From Geobacillus sp. 46C-IIa (GTDB lineage Bacteria; Bacillota; Bacilli; Bacillales; Anoxybacillaceae): 64,000 nt of DNA. A program made the position numbers and the translations under genes. Positions 45,348 through 55,515 of the stretch are shown piece by piece. The notes under the pieces were generated by a model, which searched no databases, had not been told where the DNA came from, and saw only the letters and a list, made by a program, of their open reading frames with translations. Where the stretch lies: the NCBI RefSeq assembly GCF_014679505.1, contig NZ_CP061474.1:464001-528000 (forward strand), given 5' to 3'. How positions within the stretch are numbered: the first letter of the stretch is position 1; every line of letters begins with the position of its first letter.

Positions 45348-46562
45348 ATGTCAGCCAAACGCCGCTTGTTTACTTCAGAATCTGTAACCGAAGGACACCC
45401 GGATAAAATTTGCGATCAAATTTCCGATGCCATTTTGGATGCCATTTTGGAAAAAGATCCGAACGCCCGTGTTGCTTGCGAAACGAGCGTGACAACAGGT
45501 CTCGTGCTTGTCAGCGGGGAAATTACCACGTCGACGTACGTCGATATTCCGCGCATCGTCCGCGATACGGTCCGCGAGATCGGCTATACGCGCGCAAAAT
45601 ACGGATTTGATGCCGATACGTGCGCAGTGTTGACGTCAATTGACGAGCAGTCGCCGGATATCGCGATGGGGGTGGACCGGGCGCTCGAGGCGCGCGAAGG
45701 TCAGATGACTGATGAGGAAATTGAAGCGATCGGTGCCGGCGACCAAGGGCTTATGTTTGGGTTTGCCTGCAATGAAACAGAAGAGCTGATGCCGCTCCCG
45801 ATTTCGCTTGCCCACCGCTTGGCGCGCCGCTTGGCCGAAGTGCGCAAAACGGACGTGTTGCCGTATTTGCGTCCGGACGGCAAAACGCAAGTGACGATCG
45901 AATACGATGAAGACGGCAAACCGGTGCGCGTCGACACGATTGTCATTTCGACGCAGCATCATCCGGAAATTGAGCAAGATCAAATCGAACGCGATATGAA
46001 AGAACACGTCATCAAGCCGGTTGTTCCAGCGGAGCTGTTGGATGAGAACACGAACTATTTCATCAACCCGACCGGCCGGTTCGTCATCGGCGGTCCGCAA
46101 GGGGACGCTGGGCTGACAGGGCGGAAAATCATCGTTGACACGTACGGCGGTTACGCCCGCCATGGCGGCGGTGCGTTCTCGGGCAAAGACCCGACGAAAG
46201 TCGACCGCTCGGCAGCATATGCGGCCCGTTATGTCGCGAAAAACATTGTCGCGGCCGGGCTTGCTGATAAGTGTGAAGTGCAGCTCGCCTACGCCATCGG
46301 TGTCGCCCGTCCGGTTTCGATTTCGATTGATACGTTCGGCACCGGCAAAGTGTCGGAAGACATTTTAATTGAAGTCGTGCGCAACAACTTCGACCTTCGT
46401 CCGGCCGGCATCATCAAAATGCTTGACCTGCGTCGTCCGATTTACAAACAGACGGCGGCTTACGGCCATTTCGGGCGCACGGACGTCGATTTGCCGTGGG
46501 AACGCACCGATAAAGCGGCCGTGCTGAAAGAGCAAGCGTTGGCGTTAGCGAACGGACAATAA
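45348..46562 (+). CDS. metK: S-adenosylmethionine synthetase
   Basis: MetK makes SAM from methionine and ATP. The 404-residue protein has the methionine-binding [16 protein letters not shown], the family hexapeptide [14 protein letters not shown], the P-loop-like [20 protein letters not shown], and [20 protein letters not shown] at the end. The start ATG 45348 ([12 protein letters not shown]) fits homologues better than ATG 45339. Controlled by the upstream S-box riboswitch. Confidence 0.97.
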   Translation: MSAKRRLFTSESVTEGHPDKICDQISDAILDAILEKDPNARVACETSVTTGLVLVSGEITTSTYVDIPRIVRDTVREIGYTRAKYGFDADTCAVLTSIDEQSPDIAMGVDRALEAREGQMTDEEIEAIGAGDQGLMFGFACNETEELMPLPISLAHRLARRLAEVRKTDVLPYLRPDGKTQVTIEYDEDGKPVRVDTIVISTQHHPEIEQDQIERDMKEHVIKPVVPAELLDENTNYFINPTGRFVIGGPQGDAGLTGRKIIVDTYGGYARHGGGAFSGKDPTKVDRSAAYAARYVAKNIVAAGLADKCEVQLAYAIGVARPVSISIDTFGTGKVSEDILIEVVRNNFDLRPAGIIKMLDLRRPIYKQTAAYGHFGRTDVDLPWERTDKAAVLKEQALALANGQ

Positions 46563-46564
46563 CG

Positions 46565-46612
46565 AAAAAAAGAGGGGGTGATCGGCAATCGCCGGCCGTC
46601 CCCTCTTTTTCT
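46565..46612 (+). terminator. Terminator of metK
   Basis: aaaaagagggg and cccctcttttt form a stem with an internal cggc/gccg pair and a T-rich end. Confidence 0.85.
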
Positions 46613-46746
46613 TTTTGGCTTGCGTTCGCATTGGTTGGTCAGGTGAGCATGACAGCATGGCAACGGCTGCGTGATCAATTCCTCGGCTGTTCGTTCGCAA
46701 TCGGCTGCCAAGGGCGGTGGGAAACGCCTGACATTCCAGCCGCTCG

Positions 46747-47277
46747 TTACGGCTCGATGGGACGTTGCTGCTGGAGCGCTTTGTAATATTGCCCTTTTTC
46801 CACGTATTCGCGGCGGATGCGTTCCATTTCACGGAAATCGTCTTCAGTCAGCTCGCGGACGACTTTCGCCGGTCGGCCGAGGGCGAGCACGTTCGGCGGG
46901 ATTTTTTTGCCGGGCGGCACTAAGCTGCCGGCGCCGATAAACGCGCCTTCGCCGATTTCGGCGCGGTCAAGAACGATCGAGCCCATGCCGATGAGCGCGT
47001 GTTTCCGGACGATGGCGCTATGCAAAATGACTTGATGGCCGACGGTCACGCCGTCTTCAATGATGAGCGGATTGTTTGGACTTTGATGCAAAATTGAGTT
47101 ATCTTGAATATTGACCCGGTTGCCGATGATCGTCGGCGCCACGTCGCCGCGGATGACGGTGTTAAACCAGACGCTCGTCTCCTCGCCGATGGTGACATCG
47201 CCGGTGATCGTCACATAATCAGCGATAAAGGCGGATGGGGCAATGTGCGGCGTCTTTCCTTTGTATGGATAAATCAT
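46747..47277 (-). CDS. ytoA: Gamma-carbonic-anhydrase-family protein YtoA
   Basis: A 176-residue left-handed beta-helix protein of hexapeptide repeats. The zinc ligands are likely the His residues in SILHQSPNNP and VGHQVILHSAI. This is the YrdA/PaaY/YtoA group; members can be carbonic anhydrases or acyltransferase-like, and B. subtilis YtoA is uncharacterised. ATG 47277 follows AAAGGAACG. The longer upstream ORF extension has no ribosome site. It is divergent from ytpB. Confidence 0.9.
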   Translation of the reverse strand: MIYPYKGKTPHIAPSAFIADYVTITGDVTIGEETSVWFNTVIRGDVAPTIIGNRVNIQDNSILHQSPNNPLIIEDGVTVGHQVILHSAIVRKHALIGMGSIVLDRAEIGEGAFIGAGSLVPPGKKIPPNVLALGRPAKVVRELTEDDFREMERIRREYVEKGQYYKALQQQRPIEP

Positions 47278-47450
47278 CGCTTTCGTTCCTTTCTTTGTAC
47301 AAAATCGTCTGTCTATTTGTATTTTACAAAGTTGTCCGCGGTTCGTAAACAACAGGAAGCGGACTGCAGCCAAACCAGTTTGTCCCAGTTGCATGGATGG
47401 CAATACTAGGAGAGAAAAGAGCATGGTTTTTTGCGCCCGAGGTGAGCCCA

Positions 47451-48533
47451 TTGAAAATCCCGACACATCCGATTGCGTTAATGAAAATGGTCTATCGCGA
47501 CGTGTTTCCCATTGTCCACCGCGAGCTTGCCTATTGGCAGCAGCGGGCGGAGCAAATCCCTGACCCGGAATTGCGGCGTCAAGCATTGGCGAGCATCGCG
47601 TCGAAAACGTTCCATTGTGAAGGCGGTGCGATTTTGGCGCTTTTGGCGGGGGAGAAATTAGAAGCGTGCATCCGCTTTATCGTCGCGTATCAGACGATTA
47701 GCGATTACTTAGATAATTTGTGCGACCGGAGCACCTCGCTTGATCCGCTCGATTTTCGCGCCTTGCACGACTCGATGCCGGATGCGCTCACGGTTGGGGC
47801 CGAGCCGTCCAACTATTACCGCCATCGCCGCGAGCAGGAAGACGGCGGCTATTTGCCGGCGCTCGTGCGCACGTGCCAAGAGGTGCTCAAGACCGTGCGC
47901 CATTACGAAACGATCGTTCCATTTTTGCATGAACTGGCCGGATATTATTGCGATTTGCAAGTACATAAACATGTCGATACAAAAGAGCGCGTGCCGCGGT
48001 TGGAAAGATGGTTTGCCCAATACAAAGACGCCTTGCCGCCGATGGAATGGTACGAGTTTTCCGCCTGTTCCGGCTCGACGCTCGGCATTTTTTGCCTTGT
48101 GGCGTATGCGTTTGGCGAGTCGCTGCCGCCGGAGATGGCGAAACGAGTGCGCGACGGCTATTTTCCGTACATTCAAGGGCTGCACATTTTGCTTGATTAT
48201 TTGATCGATCAAGAAGAAGACCGCGAAGGCGGCGATTTGAACTTTTGTTTTTACTATCCGAATGAAACGGTGCTGCTCGAACGGCTTTGCCACTTTATTG
48301 AGGAAGCGGACCGCCATGTCGGCGAACTGCCCCATGGCGAGTTTCACCGTTTGATTCACCGCGGCTTACTTGGGTTGTATTTGTCGGATGACAAGGTGAA
48401 AAAGCAGCGCGGCTTGCGCCGGTTGGCGCGCCAGCTCGTCCGCGCCGGCGGGGCGGCATCGCAGTTTTTCTATTGGAACGGAAAAGCGTATCGTTTTTGG
48501 CAAGAGAAACAAAAACGGCTGTCTTTCTCATAA
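47451..48533 (+). CDS. ytpB: Tetraprenyl-beta-curcumene synthase YtpB (sesquarterpene synthase)
   Basis: A 360-residue DUF2600 terpene synthase. In B. subtilis YtpB cyclises heptaprenyl diphosphate to tetraprenyl-beta-curcumene, precursor of C35 terpenes (sesquarterpenes) found in spores. Asp-rich motifs are TISDYLDNLCDRSTSLDP and LIDQEEDREGGDLNF. The start at TTG 47451 (LKIPTHPIALM..) is chosen because AGGTG precedes it; ATG 47397 would add 18 residues without a ribosome site. Adjacent genes fit the B. subtilis order. Confidence 0.88.
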   Translation: MKIPTHPIALMKMVYRDVFPIVHRELAYWQQRAEQIPDPELRRQALASIASKTFHCEGGAILALLAGEKLEACIRFIVAYQTISDYLDNLCDRSTSLDPLDFRALHDSMPDALTVGAEPSNYYRHRREQEDGGYLPALVRTCQEVLKTVRHYETIVPFLHELAGYYCDLQVHKHVDTKERVPRLERWFAQYKDALPPMEWYEFSACSGSTLGIFCLVAYAFGESLPPEMAKRVRDGYFPYIQGLHILLDYLIDQEEDREGGDLNFCFYYPNETVLLERLCHFIEEADRHVGELPHGEFHRLIHRGLLGLYLSDDKVKKQRGLRRLARQLVRAGGAASQFFYWNGKAYRFWQEKQKRLSFS

Positions 48534-48552
48534 AGACAGCCGTTTTTTATTT
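48511..48552. terminator. Bidirectional terminator between ytpB and mnmM
   Basis: aaaacggctgtcttt and aaagacagccgttttttat form a 15-base-pair stem with loop ctcat; it overlaps the ytpB stop and ends the converging mnmM. Confidence 0.9.
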
Positions 48553-49158
48553 GGGGATGGATCGAGGAAAGGGAGCGATCTCCACCTGTCGCTTTTCGAG
48601 TGCGATAATAAACGGCGGGTCGTTGCGCCGATTGAGAAATTCGTATTTTAGCACATGGACGTGTTGCTGGTCGAGCGAACGCACATAATCAAGCAGCGCG
48701 TCGCGCTCGATTTTTCCTTCCGGGTGGCCGTGGTAAACGACAAGAACAATGACACCGCCCGGCTTCATGACGGAAAGAAGCTGTTCGACCGCCTGAATCG
48801 TCGATTCCGGTTTGGTGACAATTTGTTTATCGCCGCCCGGCAAATAGCCGAGGTTGAACACGGCGCCGGCAATGCGGCCATGAACATCACGGGGAAGCGC
48901 TGTGAGCAGCTCGCTATGGCTTTGTTGGAATAACGTGACCCGGCCGTGCAGCCCGCGTTCAGCAAGGCGGGCCGCCGTCGCCCCGATTGCTTCCGGCTGG
49001 ATGTCAAAGCCGAACACATGCCCGCGATCGCCGACGCGTTCGGCAAGGTAGACGGTGTCATGGCCGTTGCCGACCGTCGCATCGATGGCAAGACTGCCTT
49101 CGGTGACCGCGCCAGCAAGCAAAAAGCGGGCAAACGGCAAAATGTTCATCAATGTCAT
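48547..49158 (-). CDS. mnmM: tRNA methyltransferase MnmM (YtqB)
   Basis: A 203-residue class I SAM methyltransferase. Motif I is AIDATVGNGHDTVYLAE, with FGFDIQPEAI next and GAVFNLGYLPGGDK as the catalytic NLGY/P segment. B. subtilis YtqB was identified as MnmM, which makes 5-methylaminomethyl-(2-thio)uridine at the tRNA wobble base in organisms without MnmC. ATG 49158 overlaps the ytqA stop (ATGA), so the two genes are translationally coupled. Confidence 0.9.
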   Translation of the reverse strand: MTLMNILPFARFLLAGAVTEGSLAIDATVGNGHDTVYLAERVGDRGHVFGFDIQPEAIGATAARLAERGLHGRVTLFQQSHSELLTALPRDVHGRIAGAVFNLGYLPGGDKQIVTKPESTIQAVEQLLSVMKPGGVIVLVVYHGHPEGKIERDALLDYVRSLDQQHVHVLKYEFLNRRNDPPFIIALEKRQVEIAPFPRSIPK

Positions 49159-50114
49159 CGGGCCGCCACCCCTTGTTTGTATCGTTTTCCTTGATAGCTG
49201 TTGCGCCGCTCAAGCTCAGCGTCAATGGCGTTTAACACTACCCATTTATTGGCGCTCCACATCGGCCCGATGAGCAAGTCGATCGGCCCGTCGCCGGTGA
49301 TGCGATGCACGACCATCTCCGGCGGCAGCACTTCAAGCTGGTCGCATACAAGGCGGACGTATTCGTCAAACGACAAAAACGTAACGAGCCCTTTTTCGTA
49401 TTGTTTCACCATCGGTGTTCCTTTTAATAAATGAAGCAAATGGATTTTGATGCCTTGCACATCCATGGCGGCGACCGTTTTGGCCGTTTCCATCATCATG
49501 TCATACGTCTCCAGCGGCAGGCCGTTAATGAGATGAACACAGACGCGGATGCGGTGCCGGCGCAATTTTAGGACGCCATCGACAAAACAGTGGAAATCAT
49601 GCGCCCGGTTGATCAGTTGCGCCGTCCGCTCATGGATCGTTTGCAAACCGAGCTCGACCCATAAATACGTCCGTTCGTTCAATTCGGCCAAATAATCGAC
49701 GACTTCATCCGGCAGGCAGTCAGGGCGCGTGGCGATCGACAGACCGACGACGCCGTCAAGGCTGAGCACGGTTTCGTATTTTTCGCGCAGCACCTCGACC
49801 GGGGCGTGCGTGTTCGTGAACGCTTGAAAGTACGCCAAATATTTGCCGTCTTTCCACTTTTGGTGCATTTTCTCCCGGATCGTATGAAATTGGGTCACTA
49901 AATCATCGGCCCGATTGCCGGCAAAATCGCCTGACCCGGCGGCGCTGCAAAACGTACAGCCGCCGTATGCCACCGTCCCGTCGCGGTTTGGACAGTCAAA
50001 GCCGCCATCGAGCGCGACTTTAAACACTTTATGCCCGAACGTCTGGCGCAAATGGTAATTCCACGTATGATACCGTTTATGGTCATTTGTATACGGAAAC
50101 GGGTTTGCGTGCAT
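49155..50114 (-). CDS. ytqA: Radical SAM protein YtqA
   Basis: A 319-residue radical SAM enzyme of the YtqA/TIGR01212 group. The iron-sulfur motif is spaced C-x11-C-x2-C (FDCPNRDGTVAYGGCTFC), characteristic of this Elp3-like branch. ATG 50114 (MHANPFPYTNDHKRYH..) follows AAGGAGAG. The reaction is unknown. Coupling to mnmM suggests it may serve tRNA or related modification, which is inference only. Confidence 0.9.
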   Translation of the reverse strand: MHANPFPYTNDHKRYHTWNYHLRQTFGHKVFKVALDGGFDCPNRDGTVAYGGCTFCSAAGSGDFAGNRADDLVTQFHTIREKMHQKWKDGKYLAYFQAFTNTHAPVEVLREKYETVLSLDGVVGLSIATRPDCLPDEVVDYLAELNERTYLWVELGLQTIHERTAQLINRAHDFHCFVDGVLKLRRHRIRVCVHLINGLPLETYDMMMETAKTVAAMDVQGIKIHLLHLLKGTPMVKQYEKGLVTFLSFDEYVRLVCDQLEVLPPEMVVHRITGDGPIDLLIGPMWSANKWVVLNAIDAELERRNSYQGKRYKQGVAAR

Positions 50115-50268
50115 GAATACCGCTCTCCTTGCTTTGAAAAATGCCGTCATCCTTGCATTGTACCATGGATGGCGGCAAAAAGCGATCGCTGCCAATCATT
50201 GACGTGATACGGATGACGACAGCGGCGCATAGTAAACATGAGCGAACATCATGAAAAGGGGTGAACGC

Positions 50269-50532
50269 ATGGCGACAAGACAATCGGTCGAAGAGTTTTT
50301 GCAGCGGTGTGAAGATGTGATCCGCTTTGCGAAAGAACAATATACCGAAGCGCAAAAGCAAGAGCATTACAACATCACCGAATATACGAACGCCCAGCAA
50401 ATGCTCGAGCAAACGGTCAACGACTTGGCGCACTTGGCGTTAAGCTGCAACGCCCAACAGCGTGAGCAGCTGCACCGGATGCGGCTTCAGCTTGAGCAGC
50501 TGCAAAATGAAATGATCTTGCTTGACCGCTAA
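50269..50532 (+). CDS. ytzC: YtzC (DUF2524)
   Basis: An 87-residue helical protein beginning MATRQSVEEFLQRCEDVIRF, rich in Gln/Glu with HYNITEYTNAQQMLEQTV in the middle and a coiled-coil-like end (REQLHRMRLQLEQLQNEM). This is the DUF2524 family (YtzC). ATG 50269 is preferred because AAAAGGGGTGAACGC stands before it; a codon at 50251 lies on that ribosome site. Function unknown, thought to be sporulation-related in some annotations. Confidence 0.85.
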   Translation: MATRQSVEEFLQRCEDVIRFAKEQYTEAQKQEHYNITEYTNAQQMLEQTVNDLAHLALSCNAQQREQLHRMRLQLEQLQNEMILLDR

Positions 50533-50622
50533 AGGCAGCGGCAAGTGAAAGCACCGGCCATTCACACCCGCCACAAGGAAGGCAAAGAACGACGGGGAAA
50601 CAGAAGTGAGGAGGGACACGAC

Positions 50623-50787
50623 ATGAAGCGACGTCTGAAACAAACGAACCCGGAACAAAAAACGCGCAACGGCCGAAACAATAACGATCTTGAACTGGGC
50701 CAAGATTTCGATCCGGTCAAACTGGCGAAAAAGCAGTACGAACAAACGGGCGGCCAGCCGATCCGCTCCAAGCAGCGCAATGGGTGA
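50623..50787 (+). CDS. Small basic hydrophilic protein (54 aa)
   Basis: MKRRLKQTNPEQKTRNGRNN.., ending PIRSKQRNG; 54 residues, rich in Asn, Gln, Lys and Arg, without hydrophobic core. The composition resembles small acid-soluble spore proteins but it is basic and lacks the known SASP motifs, so I leave it unnamed. A perfect GAGGAGGG precedes ATG 50623. A terminator follows the stop. Confidence 0.7.
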   Translation: MKRRLKQTNPEQKTRNGRNNNDLELGQDFDPVKLAKKQYEQTGGQPIRSKQRNG

Positions 50788-50800
50788 GGCATGTTAAACA

Positions 50801-50836
50801 ACGAGGGGGCATCACGCCGCCCTCGTTGTTTATTAT
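50801..50836 (+). terminator. Terminator after the 54-residue gene
   Basis: acaacgagggg and ccctcgttgttt form a stem around gcatcacgccg, ending in ttta. Confidence 0.8.
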
Positions 50837-50918
50837 GACGTTTTTGATTGCTTTTTTCTCCTTTCCCCCCTACAATTAGTTTGGGAACCGAAAGAAATGA
50901 AGCAAAGGATGATGACCG

Positions 50919-52118
50919 ATGCCCCGTGCGCTTTGGTGGCTGCTTGTCGGTATGGCGCTTAATGTGACAGGGGGGTCGTTTTTATGGCCGCTCAATACGA
51001 TTTATTTGCACGAACAGCTTGGCCGGCCGCTCGCGGTGGCGGGCGCGGTGCTGATGCTCAACTCCGGCGGCAGCGTCGTCGGCAGCTTAGTCGGCGGTGT
51101 GTTGTTTGACCGGATCGGCGGGTTTCGCTCCCTCCTTGCCGGGGCCTGCTTGACGATGGCGGCCTCGGCCGGCTTGAGCGTTTGGTACGGCTGGCCGCAT
51201 TATGCGGTGTTTTTGGCGCTGCTTGGCATCGGCAGCGGCATCGTTTTTCCGGTGGCATCGGCGTATGCAGGGGCGATTTGGCCGGAAGGGGGACGGCGGG
51301 CGTTCAACGCCTTGTATGTGGCGCAAAATGTCGGGGTCGCCGTCGGTTCGGCGCTCGGGGGGGTTGTCGCCTCCTATTCCTTTTCGTTCGTGTTTTTCGC
51401 CAATCTGTTGCTCTATGCCGCGTTTTTGGTGATCGTCACGGCCGGATTGCGGCGCATCCCGCTTTTGCCCCCGCCGAGAACAAAACGATCCACAGAAGTG
51501 GAAAAACCGCCATCCCGCGCCGTCGGGTGGGCGCTCGCTCTCCTTTGCGGCGGCTATGGGTTGTGCTGGATCAGCTATGTGCAATGGTCGACGACGATCG
51601 CCGTTTATACGCGGGAGCTTCATTTGCCGGTCCAGCAATACAGCTTGCTTTGGACGATCAATGGCGCGTTGATCGTTTTGGCGCAGCCGGTGCTGTCGCG
51701 GGTGATCCGCCGCTTCATGCCGGGGATGAAGCGGCAAATGGTGATCGGGTTTGCCATTTTCGCCGTTTCGTTTGCCATGCTGTTTGGTGCCGATTCGTTC
51801 GGTGAGTTTGTCGCCTCTATGGTTGTCCTCACCATCGCCGAGATGATCGTCTGGCCGGCGATTCCGGCGGTCGTGAGCGGGCTGGCGCCGCAAGGAAAGG
51901 CTGGATTTTACCAAGGAATCGTCAACGGCACGGCTACGGCCGGACGGATGATCGGACCGGTCATCGGCGGATGGGCTGCTGACGCCTTGGGCATGAAGCC
52001 GCTCATTGGGCTGCTCGTCGCGTTTGCGTTGTTGGCGGTCGCCGCGGCGCTGTTGTACGACCGCTGGCTGCCGAAGCCGGCAGAGAAGACCGGGAAAAAA
52101 ACAGCGGCGACGATATAG
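50919..52118 (+). CDS. MFS transporter (YttB-like)
   Basis: A 399-residue major facilitator with 12 membrane segments and the DHA1-type loop motif GGVLFDRIGGFRSLLAGA between helices 2 and 3 (the A-like motif G-x3-D-R-x-G). A second copy-like loop occurs at RVIRRFMPGMKRQMV. Family members export drugs or sugars; the B. subtilis neighbour-like gene is yttB. No substrate can be told. ATG 50919 follows AAAGGATGATG. It lies directly before the leuS T-box leader. Confidence 0.88.
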   Translation: MPRALWWLLVGMALNVTGGSFLWPLNTIYLHEQLGRPLAVAGAVLMLNSGGSVVGSLVGGVLFDRIGGFRSLLAGACLTMAASAGLSVWYGWPHYAVFLALLGIGSGIVFPVASAYAGAIWPEGGRRAFNALYVAQNVGVAVGSALGGVVASYSFSFVFFANLLLYAAFLVIVTAGLRRIPLLPPPRTKRSTEVEKPPSRAVGWALALLCGGYGLCWISYVQWSTTIAVYTRELHLPVQQYSLLWTINGALIVLAQPVLSRVIRRFMPGMKRQMVIGFAIFAVSFAMLFGADSFGEFVASMVVLTIAEMIVWPAIPAVVSGLAPQGKAGFYQGIVNGTATAGRMIGPVIGGWAADALGMKPLIGLLVAFALLAVAAALLYDRWLPKPAEKTGKKTAATI

Positions 52119-52126
52119 GTTTCGAC

Positions 52127-52450
52127 TTGCAATCGATCGACAAATTTTTTAAAATAATAATTAAATTTGTCATTTCGAACGCAAAGGAACGTGTGAATAA
52201 AGCGAATAACGGTGAAGAGGAGCAGTAGCGGGCCTGGCGGACGGCAGAGAGTTGACGGCTGGTGCGAGTCAACCGAAGCGGGCTCGCGAACTCGCCTCGG
52301 AGTTGCCGGCGCGAACAGCGCTGCTTACTAACGCCGGCCGTGAATCTGCGTTAAGGAACAAAGCGGGTGCGCCATAGGCGCGCCAAAAAGGGTGGTACCG
52401 CGGGAAGTGTGCCTCTCGTCCCTTTTCATGGGGATGGGGGGTTTTTTTAT
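52127..52450 (+). ncRNA. T-box leader of leuS
   Basis: The invariant T-box sequence AGGGTGGTACCGCG is at 52389-52402. It is followed by a GC-rich hairpin and a run of seven T (52441-52447), the terminator. A promoter-like TTGCAA / TAAAAT pair occurs at the start. Uncharged tRNA-Leu should stabilise the antiterminator and allow leuS transcription. The specifier codon could not be placed safely without a fold. Confidence 0.92.
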
Positions 52451-52502
52451 ACATATTTCCGTCAATGATGCAAATGCAGAAACCGATAGGAGGAGTATGA
52501 CG

Positions 52503-54920
52503 ATGAGTTTCAACCATCGCGAAATCGAGAAAAAATGGCAAAATTATTGGGAAGAGCAGAAGACGTTCCGCACCCCGGATGAAAGCGACAAACCGAAGTT
52601 TTACGTGTTGGATATGTTTCCGTATCCGTCCGGCGCCGGCTTGCACGTCGGCCATCCGGAAGGGTATACGGCGACCGACATTTTGGCGCGCATGAAGCGG
52701 ATGCAAGGGTACAACGTCCTTCACCCGATGGGCTGGGACGCGTTCGGGCTGCCGGCGGAGCAATATGCGCTTGATACCGGCAACGACCCGGCTGAGTTTA
52801 CGCAAAAAAACATCGACAATTTCCGCCGGCAAATTAAGTCGCTCGGCTTTTCCTACGACTGGGATCGGGAAATTAACACGACCGACCCGAACTATTACAA
52901 ATGGACGCAATGGATTTTCTTGAAGCTGTACGAAAAAGGGCTTGCCTATATGGACGAGGTGCCGGTCAACTGGTGTCCGGCGCTCGGCACGGTGCTGGCA
53001 AACGAGGAAGTCATCAACGGCCGGAGCGAACGCGGCGGACATCCGGTCATCCGCAAGCCGATGCGGCAATGGATGTTGAAAATTACCGCCTACGCTGATC
53101 GGTTGCTCGAAGATTTAGAGGAGCTCGACTGGCCAGAAAGCATCAAGGAGATGCAGCGCAACTGGATCGGCCGCTCGGAAGGGGCGGAAATCGAGTTTGC
53201 TGTCGACGGTCATGACGAGTCGTTTACAGTGTTTACGACGCGGCCAGATACGCTGTTTGGCGCGACGTACACGGTGTTGGCGCCGGAGCATCCGCTCGTT
53301 GAGAAAATTACAACGCCGGAGCAAAAACAAGCCGTTGACGCCTACTTGAAAGAAGTGCAAAGCAAAAGCGATCTCGAGCGCACCGATTTGGCGAAAGAAA
53401 AGACGGGCGTATTCACCGGTGCGTACGCCATCCATCCAGTGACCGGCGCTCGGCTTCCGATTTGGATCGCTGACTACGTGTTGATGGGCTACGGCACTGG
53501 GGCGATCATGGCCGTCCCGGCGCACGATGAGCGCGACTACGAGTTTGCGAAAACTTTCGATTTGCCGATCAAAGAAGTCGTGGCCGGCGGGAATGTCGAA
53601 AACGAGCCGTACACCGGCGACGGGGAGCACATCAACTCCGAGTTTTTGAACGGCTTGAACAAACAAGAAGCGATCGACAAAATGATCGCTTGGCTTGAAG
53701 AGCACGGCAAAGGGCGGAAAAAAGTGTCGTACCGGCTGCGCGACTGGCTGTTCAGCCGTCAGCGCTACTGGGGCGAGCCGATTCCGGTCATCCATTGGGA
53801 AGACGGAACGATGACGACCGTGCCGGAGGAAGAATTGCCGCTTGTCTTGCCGACAACGGATGAAATCCGTCCGTCGGGAACGGGCGAATCGCCGCTTGCC
53901 AACATCGAAGAATGGGTCAATGTCGTCGACCCGAAAACGGGCAAAAAAGGGCGGCGCGAAACGAACACAATGCCGCAATGGGCGGGAAGCTGCTGGTATT
54001 ATTTGCGCTACATCGACCCGCATAACGACAAACAGCTCGCCGATCCGGAAAAATTGAAACAATGGCTGCCGGTTGACGTCTACATCGGCGGGGCGGAGCA
54101 TGCGGTGTTGCACTTGCTGTACGCCCGCTTCTGGCATAAAGTGCTGTACGACCTTGGGATCGTGCCGACGAAAGAGCCGTTCCAAAAGCTGTTTAACCAA
54201 GGGATGATCTTAGGCGAAAACAACGAAAAAATGAGCAAATCAAAAGGCAACGTCGTCAATCCGGACGATATCGTCGAAAGCCATGGCGCCGATACGCTCC
54301 GGCTGTACGAAATGTTCATGGGGCCGCTTGAAGCGTCGATCGCCTGGTCGACGAAAGGGCTTGATGGAGCGCGCCGGTTCTTGGATCGCGTCTGGCGCCT
54401 GTTTGTCACCGAAAATGGCGAACTGAACCCGAACATCGTCGACGAGCCGGCGAACGACACGCTCGAGCGCGTCTATCATCAAACGGTGAAAAAAGTGACG
54501 GAAGACTACGAAGCCTTGCGCTTCAACACCGCCATCTCACAGCTGATGGTGTTCATTAACGAAGCGTATAAAGCCGAGCAGATGAAAAAAGAATATATGG
54601 AAGGGTTCGTCAAGCTTTTATCGCCGGTTTGCCCGCATATCGGCGAAGAGCTCTGGCAAAGGCTCGGCCACACGGGCACGATCGCTTATGAATCGTGGCC
54701 GGCGTATGACGAAGCGAAACTGGTCGAAGACGTCGTGGAAATCGTCGTTCAAATCAATGGCAAAGTGCGGGCGAAGCTCAACGTGCCGGCTGACTTAGCG
54801 AAAGAGGCGCTCGAAGAACGGGCGCTTGCCGATGAAAAAATCAAAGAGCAGCTTCAGGGCAAAACGGTGCGCAAAGTGATCGCCGTCCCCGGCAAGCTCG
54901 TCAATATCGTTGCCAACTAA
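52503..54920 (+). CDS. leuS: Leucyl-tRNA synthetase
   Basis: LeuRS charges tRNA-Leu; class I synthetase of 805 residues. The HIGH-type motif is [16 protein letters not shown], the editing (CP1) domain runs from about residue 220 to 400 ([27 protein letters not shown]), and KMSKS lies in [10 protein letters not shown]. The C-terminal anticodon-binding domain is complete. ATG 52503 ([12 protein letters not shown]) sits nine bases after AGGAGG. Regulated by the upstream T-box. Confidence 0.97.
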   Translation: MSFNHREIEKKWQNYWEEQKTFRTPDESDKPKFYVLDMFPYPSGAGLHVGHPEGYTATDILARMKRMQGYNVLHPMGWDAFGLPAEQYALDTGNDPAEFTQKNIDNFRRQIKSLGFSYDWDREINTTDPNYYKWTQWIFLKLYEKGLAYMDEVPVNWCPALGTVLANEEVINGRSERGGHPVIRKPMRQWMLKITAYADRLLEDLEELDWPESIKEMQRNWIGRSEGAEIEFAVDGHDESFTVFTTRPDTLFGATYTVLAPEHPLVEKITTPEQKQAVDAYLKEVQSKSDLERTDLAKEKTGVFTGAYAIHPVTGARLPIWIADYVLMGYGTGAIMAVPAHDERDYEFAKTFDLPIKEVVAGGNVENEPYTGDGEHINSEFLNGLNKQEAIDKMIAWLEEHGKGRKKVSYRLRDWLFSRQRYWGEPIPVIHWEDGTMTTVPEEELPLVLPTTDEIRPSGTGESPLANIEEWVNVVDPKTGKKGRRETNTMPQWAGSCWYYLRYIDPHNDKQLADPEKLKQWLPVDVYIGGAEHAVLHLLYARFWHKVLYDLGIVPTKEPFQKLFNQGMILGENNEKMSKSKGNVVNPDDIVESHGADTLRLYEMFMGPLEASIAWSTKGLDGARRFLDRVWRLFVTENGELNPNIVDEPANDTLERVYHQTVKKVTEDYEALRFNTAISQLMVFINEAYKAEQMKKEYMEGFVKLLSPVCPHIGEELWQRLGHTGTIAYESWPAYDEAKLVEDVVEIVVQINGKVRAKLNVPADLAKEALEERALADEKIKEQLQGKTVRKVIAVPGKLVNIVAN

Positions 54921-54983
54921 CGAGATAGGTGGGGCGGCGGGTTCGCTGCCGCCCCCTCATACGGATGAAAGGAGCGAACTTGG

Positions 54984-55298
54984 ATGGAAGAAATCAAAGA
55001 GATCACCCCGGCCGAGGTGAAGGAAAAGCTTGAACGCGGTGAAAAGCTGAACATTGTCGATGTGCGCGAAGACGAGGAAGTCGCCTTCGGCATGATTCCG
55101 GGCGCCAAACATATCAAAATGGGCGACATCCCGAACCGATTGGATGAACTGGACAAAAACGAAGAATACATTTTCGTCTGCCGCTCCGGGCGGCGGAGCG
55201 AAAACGTCTGCCATTACTTGCAGGAGCTCGGCTACCGCGTCCGCAACATGACCGGCGGCATGCTCGAGTGGGAAGGGGAAACGGTGCCGAAGCAATAA
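54984..55298 (+). CDS. ytwF: Rhodanese-like sulfurtransferase YtwF
   Basis: A 104-residue single-domain rhodanese. The active loop is VCRSGRRSENV with catalytic Cys; the CH2A-like motif VDVREDEEVAFGMIPGA is at the N-terminus. It transfers sulfane sulfur or serves as a persulfide carrier. ATG 54984 follows AAAGGAGCG. B. subtilis YtwF is at the same place after leuS. Confidence 0.92.
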   Translation: MEEIKEITPAEVKEKLERGEKLNIVDVREDEEVAFGMIPGAKHIKMGDIPNRLDELDKNEEYIFVCRSGRRSENVCHYLQELGYRVRNMTGGMLEWEGETVPKQ

Positions 55299-55390
55299 CT
55301 GTCCCGCCTTCACCCGGTTATGATGACTGTCCGCCTTCCACCCTTGTGAGGAAAAAGGAAGCCTCAGGTGCGTATATTCACCGAAAGAAC

Positions 55391-55428
55391 AACGGCATGG
55401 CCGGCAACAGCGGCCATGCCGCTTTTTT
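55391..55428 (+). terminator. Terminator after ytwF
   Basis: cggcatggcc and ggccatgccg stem around ggcaacagc, followed by ctttttttg. Confidence 0.85.
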
Positions 55429-55515
55429 TGTTGTTTAGTGCTAAAGGGTGATGGAAGGAGCAGTCAGAAAAAGATATAATTTTCAGTAAAATAAGACCGA
55501 AGGGGTCGATTATCG

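Noticed and set aside
53115..54200. A 361-codon minus-strand ORF inside leuS
   Set aside because: Antisense shadow of leuS caused by high GC content.
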